Positions 53,150-64,000 of a stretch of DNA of 64,000 nucleotides are shown here, one piece after another. The DNA is from Impatiens glandulifera. Lineage: Eukaryota > Streptophyta > Magnoliopsida > Ericales > Balsaminaceae. The translations under genes were made by a program, and so were the position numbers. Numbering within the stretch: the stretch's first letter is position 1; each line of letters opens with the position of its first letter. The notes below the pieces were generated by a model. It was not told the DNA's origin, made no database searches, and saw only the letters and a list, made by a program, of their open reading frames with translations. The stretch is taken from assembly GCF_907164915.1 (NCBI RefSeq), contig NC_061870.1:4988273-5052272 (forward strand), read 5' to 3'.

Positions 53150-56083
53150 TCAGACATGACATCTCTTTGTTTGTCTTTGAATACATCATTATATTGTGAT
53201 GATGATCTTTGCTGAACCTTTTCTGCCCTTTTGTCGTGTTCTCGTTTAACCGGTCGGTTGGCTTTCCTTCTCTCAAGAATAAGCCACTGCGACTTGTTGG
53301 TTGGTCCTACATATGCTAGTTTCTTTGCTAGTTTTGAATCGTGACTTGCTTCATTGTCGGTTGAAGTGCTCTTTATAAAGGTTATAAATGGAAGCTTGTC
53401 TTACAGTGTTTCTACTCTTTGCATGACTTATCTGGATTGTTGTTGTCATAGCCTAGACCGAATTTGCAATTGAGAGATCTATGATGACTCGTCATCTGGC
53501 ACACATCATCTCCAAATTTCTTCCATGCAACAATCACGTAGTTGGTTCTTTCGTTTTCTTCAGTCAACAATTGAACTGTCTCCTTGAGCTTCTCATTTTT
53601 AGAGGATAGTTCAATCGTTCCACAAATTTGATTATTTAGCCGGGTTGGTATGAGATTCGACAGATTCTTGTACTCAATGACCATGTCGAATACCTCTTCC
53701 TCGTTTTCCATAATATATCTGATTCCTTCATCGTAACTGTTTGAATCTCTATGTGCCTAGTGGCTTCTACCATCATCATCTAGTAAGGCATTTTGAATCT
53801 CCTTATTTTAATTGTTTGACTGGTGATATTCCCTTTGGTTCTGATCGGTTGGCTTTTTGTCGTCTCTTCTTGGCTTTGGGCACTCTGACCTGTAGTGACC
53901 TAAATCATCACAATTAAAATAACGAACATTAGCTTTGTTACCGTTAGAGTAATTTTAATTGTAAGAGTTGGTGGGTTGGTTCTTCTTCATGAATTTTCCG
54001 AACTTTCTGGCCAGCATAGCCATTGAAACATCTTTGAACTGCCCGGCTGTCTTGACAGGTACTAGAGATGCCGGTTCGACGGAGGTCACCATAGCTCTGG
54101 TAGTTGTTGAAGCTGAGGCCTTATCTTTATTTCTTGAGTCATCTCAAACTCATAGGCTTTCAAATCTTCGAATACATCATGCAACTTCATCTTATGAAGA
54201 CCTCTTGATTCTCTAATCACCGTGGTTTTGACATCCCAAGCGCTATGTAGCGAGCGATCTTAGAGCTTTGACGATTGTGTCTTTGTTGTCGTATTTCTTT
54301 CTAAGAAGTAAGAGTTTATTCACAATGCTTGTGAAACGGTCACCAAATTCATTTATTGTTTCTCCGGGGCGCATCTTGATATTTTCATATTTTTGAGTGG
54401 CCACCATGATCTTGTTTTCCTTTATTCACTCGTTTCCTTCGTGAATCTAAATGACTGTTTCCCATACTTCTTTTTCAGTAGTGCATCCTCTGATTTTTGC
54501 GAACGTATTCTTGTCTAAGGTTTGTTAGATGGCATCTCTACCAAGACTGTCCATGTTGTTCCTTTTTCTATCCTCACTTGTCCACTCGCTCCTTTCTTTG
54601 TCAATCATTATTGGACCATCATAGATGAAAAACATCATGTTAGATAAATTAGATAGTTAATTAATAAGTAATTAACTATCTACAGAACTTAATTAAATTC
54701 AACTTTGTGTGCAAGTACAAAGGAGCGGTCACATATTTGGCCGGTCAAACTTACAATTCTGAAATAGCACAAACTAGAATCAAACTTATTGATTTATCTT
54801 ATCAGAAGACTGGTTCGGCTTGAACTTCAGAATAATTGAACATATTATCAGAAATCGGTTTTCATCTTCAAGCGGTAGAACCAATCAACCGGTTGTCTAG
54901 CAACAAACTGATATGTGTCCAGTTGGTTCTACTTCCGGATAATCATAAGATAACGAACATTTCCAACGGGCAAATTTGAATGAAGACAAAATCAAAGATA
55001 TTAAAGTGTTAGAAATTTATAGTTCGGTGCGAACAAATATTCTTTGAGAATGTGCAGAGGAAGATCTTCAAAGGATCAGAATGTGTATTTTTTTCTCTGA
55101 TACAAGTCTATTGTTAAGTCTGCAAGCAGCAGGTAATTGTCAGATGAACAGTTACCTGGGTTAGTATAAAGATAAAACGCAGTTTTCATGGAGCAGGTAA
55201 CCGTCAAAAGTACAACCGTCCAGAGTACAACTATCAAGTGAACAGTTACATAACTTGAGTTGACACTACATTATGCATTGGGAAGCTTCAACCGCATTAA
55301 ATGTTGTGCGACTCCTTTTGACCAACTACACCAACTGCATTAAATGCAAATCAGAAATAGAAATATAATTGTTGTCATATTTTTATTATAAAAGGAGGAA
55401 GATGAAGAACTGAAACAGACACGAGTTACACAAATTCTTGATCCTTGAATATCCTAATGCTTGATATACAACTGTTTGAACAATCTTGAGATCTCTATCT
55501 GTGAAAAAAAAAGCAAGAATTAAGGTGTATTTATGAATCAAGTGTATTACAATTCTGTGTTAGAGTTGTAAAGTGTATATCGAGCAGTAAATTAGACTCG
55601 ATCGTGTGTTGTATTGTGTTGAATATTCCTAGTGAATATCCTTCTCGTTGTTTGAGAAGAAGGGGTGACGTAGGAGTTTTATCTCCGAACATCCATAAAA
55701 TTCTTGTCTTGTGTTCTTTACCATCTCTAGTCATTTTACTATCCGAACCGATTTCCTCTTCTCTCAATCAATCCTTCATTCTTCCTTTTATCCGATTTGT
55801 GTGTGTTGCTTTAAGCTGAAACAAACATTTCCGCACTTGAACCCGGTTCAAGAGTTTGTGACAGACTGTGTAGTGTTGAGACCGGTGTTAATTTTTAACT
55901 AGATTAGCGCCAACCGTTGTGTGTGTAAGAGTTTTCCTTTAGCCGGACCCCGATCCTTTATCGGCGATCCCAATCCCTTTACATCATTTCATCATCTATA
56001 GTGGTTAGGTGCACTTGCATGCTTAGCTTCTAGTTAATGCATTCTTTGCTTTCAAGGAGTGGAGCCTTGCTGATGTTCAACAT
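53150..56083 (-). pseudogene. gag: gag of element F, split by solo LTR J
   Basis: Starts at 56083 (MLNISKAPLLESKE), reads to DDEM at 55987, is cut by J, and resumes at 54637 with YDGPIMIDKERSEW. The zinc knuckle is near 53890-53930. The C-terminal coiled-coil part (53711-53412, LSSKNEKLKETVQLLTEENE) is open for 99 codons. Several stops elsewhere. It is a Gag of the same type as in C and G. Confidence 0.82.
54638..55981 (+). repeat. Solo LTR J in gag of F
   Basis: Starts TGTTAGATAAATTAG and carries a TATA box ATTATAAAAGG (55385-55395), the R/U5 hairpin with TGACGT (about 55638-55670) and the palindrome GCACTTGAACCCGGTTCAAG (near 55834). CATCA stands before it (54633-54637) and again at 55982-55986. 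The end then reads CCCTTTA without the usual CA, or the CA is shared with the duplication. The absence of internal sequence and the single LTR point to recombination between two LTRs. Confidence 0.8.
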
Positions 56084-56119
56084 GATTACGTCTGGTTTCT
56101 TGAGTGTAGAGACTAGCTT

Positions 56120-56130
56120 CTCTGATAACA
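56120..56130 (-). other. Primer-binding site of element F
   Basis: TGTTATCAGAG on the minus strand, one base changed from TGGTATCAGAG, two bases from the LTR. Confidence 0.8.
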
Positions 56131-56132
56131 CT

Positions 56133-57818
56133 TGTTAGGATCGGGATCGCCAAAAGAGACTAGGGTCTCACAAAGGTGAACCTTTACACACACGCCGGTT
56201 GATAATAACCCCGTTAGAGGTTAATATTGGTCTCTATACTTCGCAAGTTGTCACAAACTCTTGAACCAAGTTCAAGCGCAGAAGTGTTTGTTTCAACTTG
56301 AAGCAACGCGTAATCGGTTTAAGAAGCAACATAGGAAAGATATCACAACACAAAATTTATGGATGTTCGGATATAAAATCCTATGTCACCCCTTCTTCTC
56401 AAACCTTTGAGAAGGATATTCAATAGAATATTCAGACCGTTTACAACGCTTGTGTCGAACAATTGAGGCTTAGTAACTGTTCATTTTCGACCTCTCAATA
56501 ATTTGACTCTATTGAACACAAACGGATTTTGTCAACTTAATATACTCATCACTCACACAGAATAGATGAAAATGTAATACAAACTTGTAAGATTCTAACA
56601 CTTATAGATATTGAATAACTTGTCAGAAATATAGCTTGAGTAAAAGGTTGTTCAAGGAGTATGCAAGGTTTTTCTAAGGTGATCAGGTGCTCAAACCGGT
56701 TGAGCTTTGTTCTTTTAAATAGAAATATGACAACGATCATATTCTTCTTCTTCAACGGATATATTTTCTTGATAGTACATTTTTCTTGAATCTGATTGGT
56801 TGAGGATCGGTTTAGTACATCAGATGGGATGTCCTTTGATTTTGTTTATACTCCGATACTAGGTCAACATAGCATTAATTGGATTAATGATTTCCAATGA
56901 GCAATCAACATATAGATTTGTCTTCTAATGATTTGGCTGTTTGGAATAGTGTGATAAACAAATGCTCCAAGTAGACTATATTGGACTTATATTGAAATGG
57001 TAGTTTGAGTTAATTTGGCAAACTTCTGCTCCAAAGATATTTTTCACTGATGTGGCAATGGTATGGTCTGGTCGCTTGAAGACTGTTCTCTATATCTACC
57101 TGATATATTTTTCCTAGCATTGATATGGAAACTATCGACTGTCCTTTGAATAAAATTGTTTTAGCATATAATCAGTTCCGCTTCTTGTAACTAACCGGGC
57201 AAACTACCGAGCAGTCTGTCGGTTGTGCCATTTGTGAATGACCAGTCAAACTACCGTTGGATGGATCCCACTAATTCTTCATATAATAAAACTGAAGTGA
57301 GGATACTATTGGTTCCATTTCATTCATAGAACCGAATGGATAGCCGAGCAGTCTACCGATTGTGTCGTCTTTCATAAAGCCGAAGATGCTACCGATCATT
57401 CTACCGATTGCGCTTTTGATGTAGAACCGAATATACTACCGGTCTTCTACTGGTTACACCGTCTTTATAGAACCTTAGAGATAATATTAGTTGCGCCTAT
57501 TTTATAGAAACGAAGATATAAAGCCGATTGATTCTTCCGGTTGCACCGTCTTTATAGAACCGAAAAGATAATACCGGTTGCGCCTATTTAATAAATGACT
57601 TAGAAGATAACTGATCATACTACCGGTTGCGCCGTCTTTTGTAAAGCCGAAGATGCTACCGTTTTGCTTCTTTATATCGGTTTACTAAATTTTGCAGTTG
57701 TCTTTAAGGAAAAACCGAGTAGTTTTATTTTCCAATTTTCTTTATCATGCACAAAATTAACTTGGTTAATTTCTTAGATAATTAATTACTACTAATTAAT
57801 TATCTAATTTATCTAACA
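56133..57818 (-). repeat. 5' LTR of element F
   Basis: 1686 bp; ends TGTTAGGATC and TTATCTAACA. It has a TATA-like CTATTTAAAAG in reverse near 56713-56724 and the repeat array 57205-57670. It differs from the other LTR by many substitutions and small indels. Confidence 0.92.
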
Positions 57819-58168
57819 ATCTTGTATTGTGATACAAGGTTTAAAGCGAACTAGTTGTGAAAGGTTACATTCAAATTATAGGGATTGATTTTACTAACGT
57901 GTTTTCCCTGGTTGTGAAGCATACTTTGATTCAAGAATTACTTGGAATTGTGACAATGCATAATTTGGATCTTGAGAAGCTAGATTTGAAGACCACATTT
58001 CTACATAGAGATCAAGATGAAGACATCTATATGCATCAACTTGAGAGATTTACATTTTTAGAACAAGAAGACTACGTATGTTATTTGAAGAAATCTCTAT
58101 ATGGTTTAAAACTATATCCAAGGTTGTGGTATAAGGGATTTGTATTAGAATCGATTTCAACAATATAA
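57819..58168 (+). pseudogene. pol: pol part 3 of element D: RT
   Basis: Resumes with DTRFKA then LVVKGYIQIIGIDF, VKHTLIQELLGIV, LEKLDLKTTFLHRDQDEDIYM and LKKSLYGLKLYPRLWY, the RT core before the YVDD box. A shift lies near 57850. It joins part 2 exactly across F. It ends where the H scrap begins. Confidence 0.87.
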
Positions 58169-58343
58169 GGGGGGTTGAATATTATTGAGGTAATTATCAC
58201 TTTTAATTCGATATTAATCCTGTTAAGGACTTAAAGTTTATTTATATTCTTCACAAATCGTCGCAAGCTCTTGAACGAATTCAAGTGCAGAGAGTTCTTA
58301 CTAGATTTGAAGCGGCAAATAAACAACTATAAGATGCAGTAAG
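58169..58343 (-). repeat. Partial LTR H (R/U5 end), cut by element G
   Basis: In reverse it resembles the U5 end of the other LTRs: AAGCTCTTGAACGAATTCAAGTG is the U5 palindrome, and CGCTTCAAATCTAG follows as in E. It lies between D and the LTR of G, so it is an element inserted in D and then cut by G. Its left end is not a clean TG/CA, so the border is approximate. Confidence 0.5.
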
Positions 58344-59262
58344 TGTTAGATTAAATTAAATAAAGAAAAAGGGAAACTAATTAAAAGAGAAATAATTAGT
58401 TAATGAAAAACATATTCATAAACTTAGGAAAATAAGTTTAATTCAATATGACATAGTTTTAATGATGTGGTATGAACAAAATTAAGTTGTAGTCTAAATA
58501 AAACTAAGCTATGTTTTGAACAAGAACTAAGTTGTGTAATTTGCCTTTGTGTAGGTACAACCCAAAATACGTATGTCCTCAGATGCAGTTTGAAGCATGC
58601 GCGAGTATACGTAGTCTGAACTTCTATCAGACGGGTTGTCTGAAGAAGTGTACAAGTGGACGAAGTCTGAACTTCTATTAGACGGGATGTCTGAAGAAGT
58701 GCGCTAGTAGACGAAGTCTGAACTTCTATCAGACGGGTAGTCTGAAGAAGTGCGCGAGCATACGGAGTTTGAACTTCTATCAGACGAGATGTCTGAAGAA
58801 GTGTGCTAGCAGACGAAGTCTAAACTTCTATCAGACGGGATGTCTGAAGAAGTGCGCGAGTAGACGAAGTCTGAACTTCTATTAGACGGGTAGTTTGAAG
58901 AAGTGCGCAAGCAGATAAAGTCTGTTTTGTTCAACAGTTATTTAGCCAGTAAACTGTATTTGATTCAAAGAAGTATAGTGAATCCTTCCGGTGGTTGGAA
59001 GAAGGGGTGACGCATGAGAGTTTTCTCTGAACATCCATAAACAAATCGATGTGTCATTTACATCCTGTATTCTCTTATTTCATTGGTTCTTAGCTTCAAA
59101 CCTGAGCAAACGTTTCCGCACTTGAATCGCTTCAAGAGTTTGCAAGGGTTTGTGAAGAATAGAAAGTAATATTAATCCATTACATGATTTCTATCAAATA
59201 GTTTTCCATAACTTGTAATCAATATTTAGACCCCGTCTCTATTGATTACAATGATCCTATCA
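58344..59262 (+). repeat. 5' LTR of element G
   Basis: 919 bp, TGTTAGATTA to CTATCA. It holds the 51-bp array, the R/U5 hairpin CCTTCCGGTGGTTGGAAGAAGG with GTGACGCATG (TGACGT changed by one base) near 58985-59015 and a CTTGAATCGCTTCAAG palindrome near 59120. Confidence 0.88.
58570..58925 (+). repeat. 51-bp tandem repeat, about seven copies, in U3 of G
   Basis: CTTCTATCAGACGGG (or ATTAGACGGG) starts at 58621, 58672, 58723, 58774, 58825 and 58876, exactly 51 bp apart; a diverged unit precedes them. In each unit CTTC..AGAC faces GTCT..GAAG around GGGAT or GGGTA, so every copy can form a hairpin. Confidence 0.92.
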
Positions 59263-59264
59263 AT

Positions 59265-59277
59265 TGGTATTAGAGCC
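59265..59277 (+). other. Primer-binding site of element G
   Basis: TGGTATTAGAGCC, one base changed from the initiator tRNA-Met complement, two bases after the LTR. Confidence 0.85.
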
Positions 59278-59289
59278 CCGTTTCTATTC

Positions 59290-60330
59290 TTAAGCGTCAA
59301 GAACATAAATCGTCTATCATCAACGAGATCCTTCAACTTTCGAAAGAAAACTACGATTATTAAATGATGAGAATGCAAGCTCACTTGGATGCTCTTGATT
59401 GCAATATGTGGAGTGTCATTACCGATGGTCCCATAAAAATTACGAAGCCAATATGTGAGTGAACAACTGAAGATAAGATGACTAACAACCTGGACAACGT
59501 CGCCAAAGATATTTTATATCAATCAATCAATCAACATGAATGTATTATGCGAGATCAAATCATGTTCCTCTACTAAAGATATCTGGGAAAAGTTGATTCA
59601 TATCTATGGCCGTGACTTTCAAACTAAAAAGACTTAAAAAGATCAAAAGGTTCTTATATGTGCTGAAAACAAGTCCAAATGAGCCGATAGTGACTTAGAG
59701 GACCCACCTAGTGAAAATGAAACAAAAGTCGTCACGTTCTTGATGGAAGATGATCAATCCAAGGTAAATGATCTTTCTTCACAAGGGTTTACCAACGAAG
59801 AGTTAACTGTTGAACTCAATGACATGGCCATTGAGTACAAAAAGTTATCAGATTCTTTTAATGAATTAAAAGCGAAATATGAAACCAATATCTCCTTTCA
59901 TCTCAAATATCTGAACCAAACGTTTTTAAAAATAAAATGGTTGAGCTCTCATATGAGAATGAGATGCTAAAAGAATAGATTCAAACTCTTTCTTTTGAAA
60001 ACAAAAGGTTAAACTATATTGTTAGCGATTGGACAAAGTCTGGAGAAGCTGTCAAATATCAGATTAGTCTGTTGAAACCTGCTGGATCCAAATCTGGTTT
60101 AGGATTTAATAGCAATGATCCAGACCAATCCTGTAAAAAGTTAAACTCAGCAACTGACAAGTTTAAGCCAATAAGCTTTGTCAAAGGGAGTCTAGCTGAC
60201 ACTAAAACTGATCCAATCCATAAGAAGTTAGATTTAAAAGATGAAATAACTTATGTTCTGCCGACTGTTAGTTGGCTAAAAATTAAGTTAGATGCAGCTA
60301 GCAAGTTTTATAATCTAAAACCTGACTAGT
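59290..60330 (+). pseudogene. gag: gag of element G
   Basis: Broken frames read QLSKENYDY then MRMQAHLDALDCNMWSVI, TDGPIKITKP, NNLDNVAKDILYQS: the Sirevirus-type Gag start. A stop stands in place of Trp near 59363. The C-terminal coiled-coil part (59740-59970: LNDMAIEYKKLSDSFNELK) and the stretch before the protease (60072-60329) are open. The zinc knuckle part between is missing or unreadable. Confidence 0.8.
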
Positions 60331-60479
60331 AGAAAGACGTCTGCTAAGTCAAAATCATACAAATTAATCAAAAAACAAAATGTAAAATCCATAAAAATAA
60401 CTCAAATATGGATTCCTAAGGGACTAATTGACCGAGGACCTAATTGAACATTGGTACCAAACGATTGTAAATACTGTTT

Positions 60480-61868
60480 TGTGTGGGAACATACTAGTGA
60501 CTGTCTGCAGGATTCTGTTTGGTATCTGGATGGCGGCTAATCCAGATATATGACAGGAAATAGACAACTTCTAACTGACATAACAGATTTCTCAGGTCAT
60601 AAGATTACCTTTGGTGACAACAAGAAGGGTAAGACCATGGGTAAGGGTTTGATTATTCATGGTAAACTAACCATTAATGACATCTTACTTGTTGACAATT
60701 TGTGTTACAACCTGATTAGTATTATTCAACTATGTGACAATGGCTTATCTATTGATTTTCAAACTCATGCATGCCTGGTAAAGGATCAGCAGTGTAATAC
60801 TCTGTTGACCGAAAGCAGGTTAGGAAATTCTTATAAAATAAACTGGCAAAACAAGACATCTGACCATATGTGCATGATTGCCAAGAATGACCAGAAATGG
60901 TTATGGCATAAAAGGTTAAACCATCTAAATTTTAAAACCATCAACAACATTTGTTCGCATAATTTAGTGTTTAGTTTACCTAAATTACAATTTTCTAAGG
61001 ACAAGGTTTGTTTTGCTTGCTAGTTAGGCAATCAGGGAAGATCATCGTTCAAAATTAAAGGAAAATCTCAATCCAACCATTGCTTAGAACTGTTACACAG
61101 GGATCTGTTTGGTCCAATTCCTGTAAAAAGCTTAGGAGGAATGAGATTTACCTTAGTAATTATTGATGATTTTGCACGATTTACATGGGTAGAATTCTTG
61201 TAATCTAAGGATAAAACTGCTAAAAATTTGATTATACTCTTTAGAAGCATTCAGAACCAAAAATCTTTGAGTATTGCTTGTATTAAGAGTGATGAGGGAA
61301 CTGAGTTCACCAACAGACGCCTATCCTCTTATCTCGAGGAGTCTAGTATTATGAACGAGTTGTCTAGTTCTAGAACTCCAAAACAAATGTCATTGCTAAG
61401 AGAAGAGTAAGGACAATGAAAGAAGCAACGAGATCTATGCTCGCTGAATCAAGTATTTCTCAGAGGTTCTGGGCAGAACCCATAAACACAGCATGCTACA
61501 CACAAAATCGGTCAATAATCAACAAACATTTTGACAAATTTCCCTATGAACTGTTTTACGGGAGAATCCCTACATTATCTTAGTTTAAAGTATTTGGGTG
61601 TAAACGTTTTATCCATAACAATAGGAAGGATTATTTGACTGCTTTTGATTCTAAAGTAAATGCTGGAATCATGATGGGATATTTCTCAGTAAGCAAGGCT
61701 TACAGAGTATATAACAACATAACACAAACTGTCGAGGAATCCTTACATGTTGTTTGTGATGAGTCTATTGAAAGTAATCGCATTGATCCCATCGACCTTG
61801 CTAGCAGATTAAAAGCGACAAGTCTTGAATCTGTGTGTGAGGATGAAGCTCTGGATTCCATTGTCTGA
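60480..61868 (+). pseudogene. pol: pol of element G: protease and integrase
   Basis: The protease box reads WYLDGG then a stop then SRYMTG (60520-60555), so DSG is DGG and the frame is interrupted. The next 157 codons (60550-61023) are open: pre-integrase part with WLWHKRLNHLN and CFAC, of the HHCC site. A TAG at 61021 follows. Integrase core 61040-61410 has HRDLFGPIP, IIDDFARFTWVEF, SDEGTEF; a loss of bases near 61385 removes part of the QNGLAERRN stretch, so the Glu region is damaged. The C-terminal part (61635-61868) reads GIMMGYFSVSKAYRVYN. Confidence 0.85.
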
Positions 61869-63627
61869 CCCTGTGGCTGATCCGGTTGAGAATCAACCAG
61901 ACGCTCAAACTCCCGTTCAACAAGATGTTGAGAGTTCTGACGTCGCGGAGCCATCTAGTCAGACGACTAATCCTTTAGGACCTAACTTCAGATGGAACAA
62001 GAATCATCCACCAGAATTGATAATCGGTAATTCTAACTCTCCTCGTAGGACAAGATGTCAATTAATAGATGAAATAGCGAACTCAGCCTTTATTTCTCAA
62101 ATTGAACCCAAGAAAATTGGTGAAGTAGTGCTTTATCCAGATTGGAACAATACTATGCAGGAGGAGTTAAACCAATTTGTGAGAAATAAAGTGTGGCATC
62201 TAACTCCAAGACCGACTAATCAATCAGTCATTAGAACTAGATGGGTATTTAGAAACAAGCTTAGTGAAGATGGCTTAGTTATAAGGAACAAAGCTAGTTA
62301 CTCAAGGATACAGACAGGAGGAAGACATCGACTTTGATGAGTCATTTTTCCCTGTAGCTAGACTTGAGACAATTAGAATCTTCCTAGCTTATGCATCATT
62401 TAAGAATTTTAAATTTTTTTTCAAATGGATGTGAAAAATACATTTTTAAATGGTAAACGAAATGAAGATGTTTATGTTGAGCAACCCCCTAGTTTTCTAG
62501 ATCATACTTTACCAAATCATGTTTTTAAAGTTGACAAAGCTTTATATGGTTTGAAACAAGCTCCAAGAGCTTGGTATGATACTTTGACTAAATTTTTGTT
62601 TGATCATGATTTCTCTATTGAAACTGTTGATAAAACATTGTTTAGATTTACTAAAGATTATCATATTCTACTTGTTCAAGTATATGTTGATGACATTATA
62701 TTTGGATCAACTAACCTCAAATTGTGTGAGAAATTTTCCAAGATGATACAGAATATGTTTGAATTGAGCATGACGGGAGAATTAACTTTCTTCCTCGGCC
62801 TTCAAGTTCGTCAGCTAGAGAAAGAAACGTTCATCAATCAAGCCAAATATACCAAAAAGCTGTTGAAGAAGTTCGGGATGGATAACTGCTCTGATGCAGC
62901 TACTCCAATGAGCTCTTCCAGCAAACTAGACAAAGATGTTGGCGGCCAGGGTGTTGACATCACTACCTATAGAGGTCTCATCGGATCCTTTCTCTATCTC
63001 ACTACTAGCAGGCCAGACATTCAATTTGTTGTTGGTGTCTGTGGAAGATTCTAGGCTAATCCGAAACTCTCTCACTTTACTATTACTTAACATATTTTGA
63101 AATATTTGAAGGGAACTCAAAATGTGGGACTATGGTATCTGAAGGATTCCAGTTTCAATTTAACTAGTTTCTCAGATGCAGACTATGCAGGGTGCAAATT
63201 AGATAGGAAAAACACGAATGGAACTTGTCAGTTCCTTGGAGATCGTTTAATCTCATGGTTAAGCATGAAGCAGATGTCCGTTGCTACGTCTATAGCTGAA
63301 GCAGAGTACATTGCTACAGGAAGTTGCTGCTCTCAACTCTTGTGGATTCAACAACAGCTAAGGGACTATGGGATTGAGGCAGAAGAATCTCCAATTTTCT
63401 GCGACAACACAAGTGCTATAGCCATCACCTACAACCCAGTTCTACACTCTCGGATAAAGAACATCAAAATCAGACATCATTTCATCCGAGAGTATGTCAT
63501 TCAGAAGCATATTCACCTCGAATATATCCCAACAGATCAACAAATAACAGACATCTTCATGAAGCCTCTACCCGAGACTAAGTTTTCTCACTTTAGAAAC
63601 ATCTTAGGACTTGTTGATTTTGACTAA
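61869..63627 (+). pseudogene. pol: pol of element G: linker, RT, RNase H
   Basis: The linker and RT start are open to 62337 ([35 protein letters not shown]), with a one-base change of frame near 62295 and a T-run (62410-62420) that shifts it again. RT core 62425-63054 has [11 protein letters not shown] and [11 protein letters not shown]; a TAG at 63052 in CGRF-QAN ends it. RNase H 63097-63627 keeps [13 protein letters not shown] [16 protein letters not shown] and FCDNTSAIA, and ends with ITDIFMKPL. Few breaks compared with D and F. Confidence 0.88.
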
Positions 63628-64000
63628 TTTTATTATATGCATATACTGAGGGGGAACATGTTGTTGGACAGACAAGTAGATAGAGGTCTCAATACGTCCA
63701 ATGGATTAGTAGTCTAAGAAGCACATCTACTTAGACGTGAATTTGCTCAAAACAGTCTATACCTCCTTTTGGATACTTGTCTTGGTTAATAACCTGTGCG
63801 GTTAGACGTTGAAAGTATAATAGACGTTTTAATGTTTTTAAGATAAAAGCAATTGTAAGCTTACGTCTAACCAAACACACGTCTAGCACGTGGTGTATAT
63901 GCGTAATTAGACGTTCAAAGTCTAATAGGCTTTTGACTGTCTATAAGAAAAGCGTGATTAGACGTTGACGTCTAAAAGACGCATATTCAATTTAGAGGTA
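63628..64000 (+). other. Post-pol region of element G with AGACGT repeats
   Basis: No frame. TAGACGT or its reverse ACGTCTA recurs near 63730, 63804, 63825, 63863, 63880, 63918 and 63960-63980, often as paired inverted copies. A purine stretch GAGGGGGAACA lies at 63648. No LTR start is seen before the window ends. Confidence 0.6.

Larger units (their letters stand above)
41384..57818 (-). mobile_element. Element F: full-length Sirevirus-like copia element with accessory genes
   Basis: 16.4 kb in reverse orientation in the RT of D. Flanks are ATCTG (41379-41383) and ATCTT (57819-57823), a duplication with one mismatch. It has both LTRs, decayed primer-binding site, gag, pol, acc1-3 and two polypurine tracts. 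Without the inserted solo LTR J it is about 15.1 kb. Its LTRs and genes are much more diverged than those of C, so it is older and a different subfamily. Confidence 0.92.
36211..58168 (+). mobile_element. Element D: old Tork-like copia element in three pieces
   Basis: Pieces: 36211-39154, 40980-41383 and 57819-58168, separated by E and F. Reading frames match across each gap: the INT-RT linker across E, and the RT start across F. Gag and pol resemble the Tnt1/Tork type (IHLHLSNNILQDV, KWVYKRKE, DTRFKA). It ends in mid RT at about 58168, where the LTR scrap H begins. Confidence 0.82.
58344..64000 (+). mobile_element. Element G: Sirevirus-like copia element, 5' part
   Basis: 5' LTR, primer-binding site, gag, protease, integrase, RT and RNase H are in the window; the 3' part is outside. 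It is a subfamily distinct from A-C: its LTR is shorter and lacks AACCGG-rich sequence. GTAAG (58339-58343) is the expected 5' target duplication. No accessory gene is seen in the 373 bp after pol. Confidence 0.9.

Noticed and set aside
58570..58925. CRISPR-like array
   Set aside because: Regular 51-bp spacing, but the whole unit repeats with no unique spacers, and it lies in a plant LTR.
1..64000. Host genes, tRNA or rRNA genes
   Set aside because: None recognised; all long frames belong to mobile elements. Weakly conserved non-coding RNAs cannot be excluded by eye.

Overview
The window is nuclear DNA of a flowering plant, most likely a eudicot, made almost wholly of nested Ty1/copia LTR retrotransposons. 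Evidence: plant-type copia pol motifs ([12 protein letters not shown] and DDE integrase parts, ADIFTKPL at the RNase H end), a primer-binding site matching the plant initiator tRNA-Met end (TGGTATCAGAG), LTRs of the form TGTTAG...CTAACA, and a plant LINE tail. No host single-copy gene, tRNA, rRNA or bacterial-type feature was found. I assign the species no further than eudicot. The accessory proteins recall uncharacterised proteins I remember as common in asterids such as Gesneriaceae, but that is memory, not a search.

Layout. Element A (1-9289, +) is the 3' part of a Sirevirus-like copia element and sits in the integrase of element B. Element B (+) runs 9290-12009 and 25241-31812; it is split by element C (12010-25235, -), a full-length 13.2 kb copy with a perfect 5-bp target duplication ACATA. 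B itself sits in the reverse transcriptase of a very decayed older copia element (31813-32720). Then come a gag scrap, a 5'-truncated LINE (33376-34754) and a non-coding stretch with degenerate repeats. From 36211 an older Tork-like copia element D (+) is cut into three pieces by E (39155-40979, internally deleted) and F (41384-57818, -, full length, target duplication ATCTG/ATCTT). F carries a solo LTR, J (54638-55981), in its gag. D is followed by a scrap of LTR H (58169-58343), cut by element G (58344 to window end, +).

How the genes work together. Each element encodes the usual gag, protease, integrase, reverse transcriptase and RNase H. Four elements (A, B, C, F) also carry, between pol and the 3' LTR and in the same order and orientation, three accessory genes that are paralogues of one another: acc1 (about 250 codons), acc2 (about 235 codons) and acc3 (about 860-890 codons, the same domain fused to a basic, acidic and coiled-coil tail). 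Most have their own TATA box 80-135 bp before the ATG and often a CT-rich leader; acc1 and acc2 are followed by conserved palindromes. This looks like a set of separately transcribed gene cassettes carried by a retrotransposon, and it is the most interesting content here. All pol genes and most accessory genes carry stops or frameshifts. The open accessory ORFs are acc1 and acc2 of A and acc2 of B.
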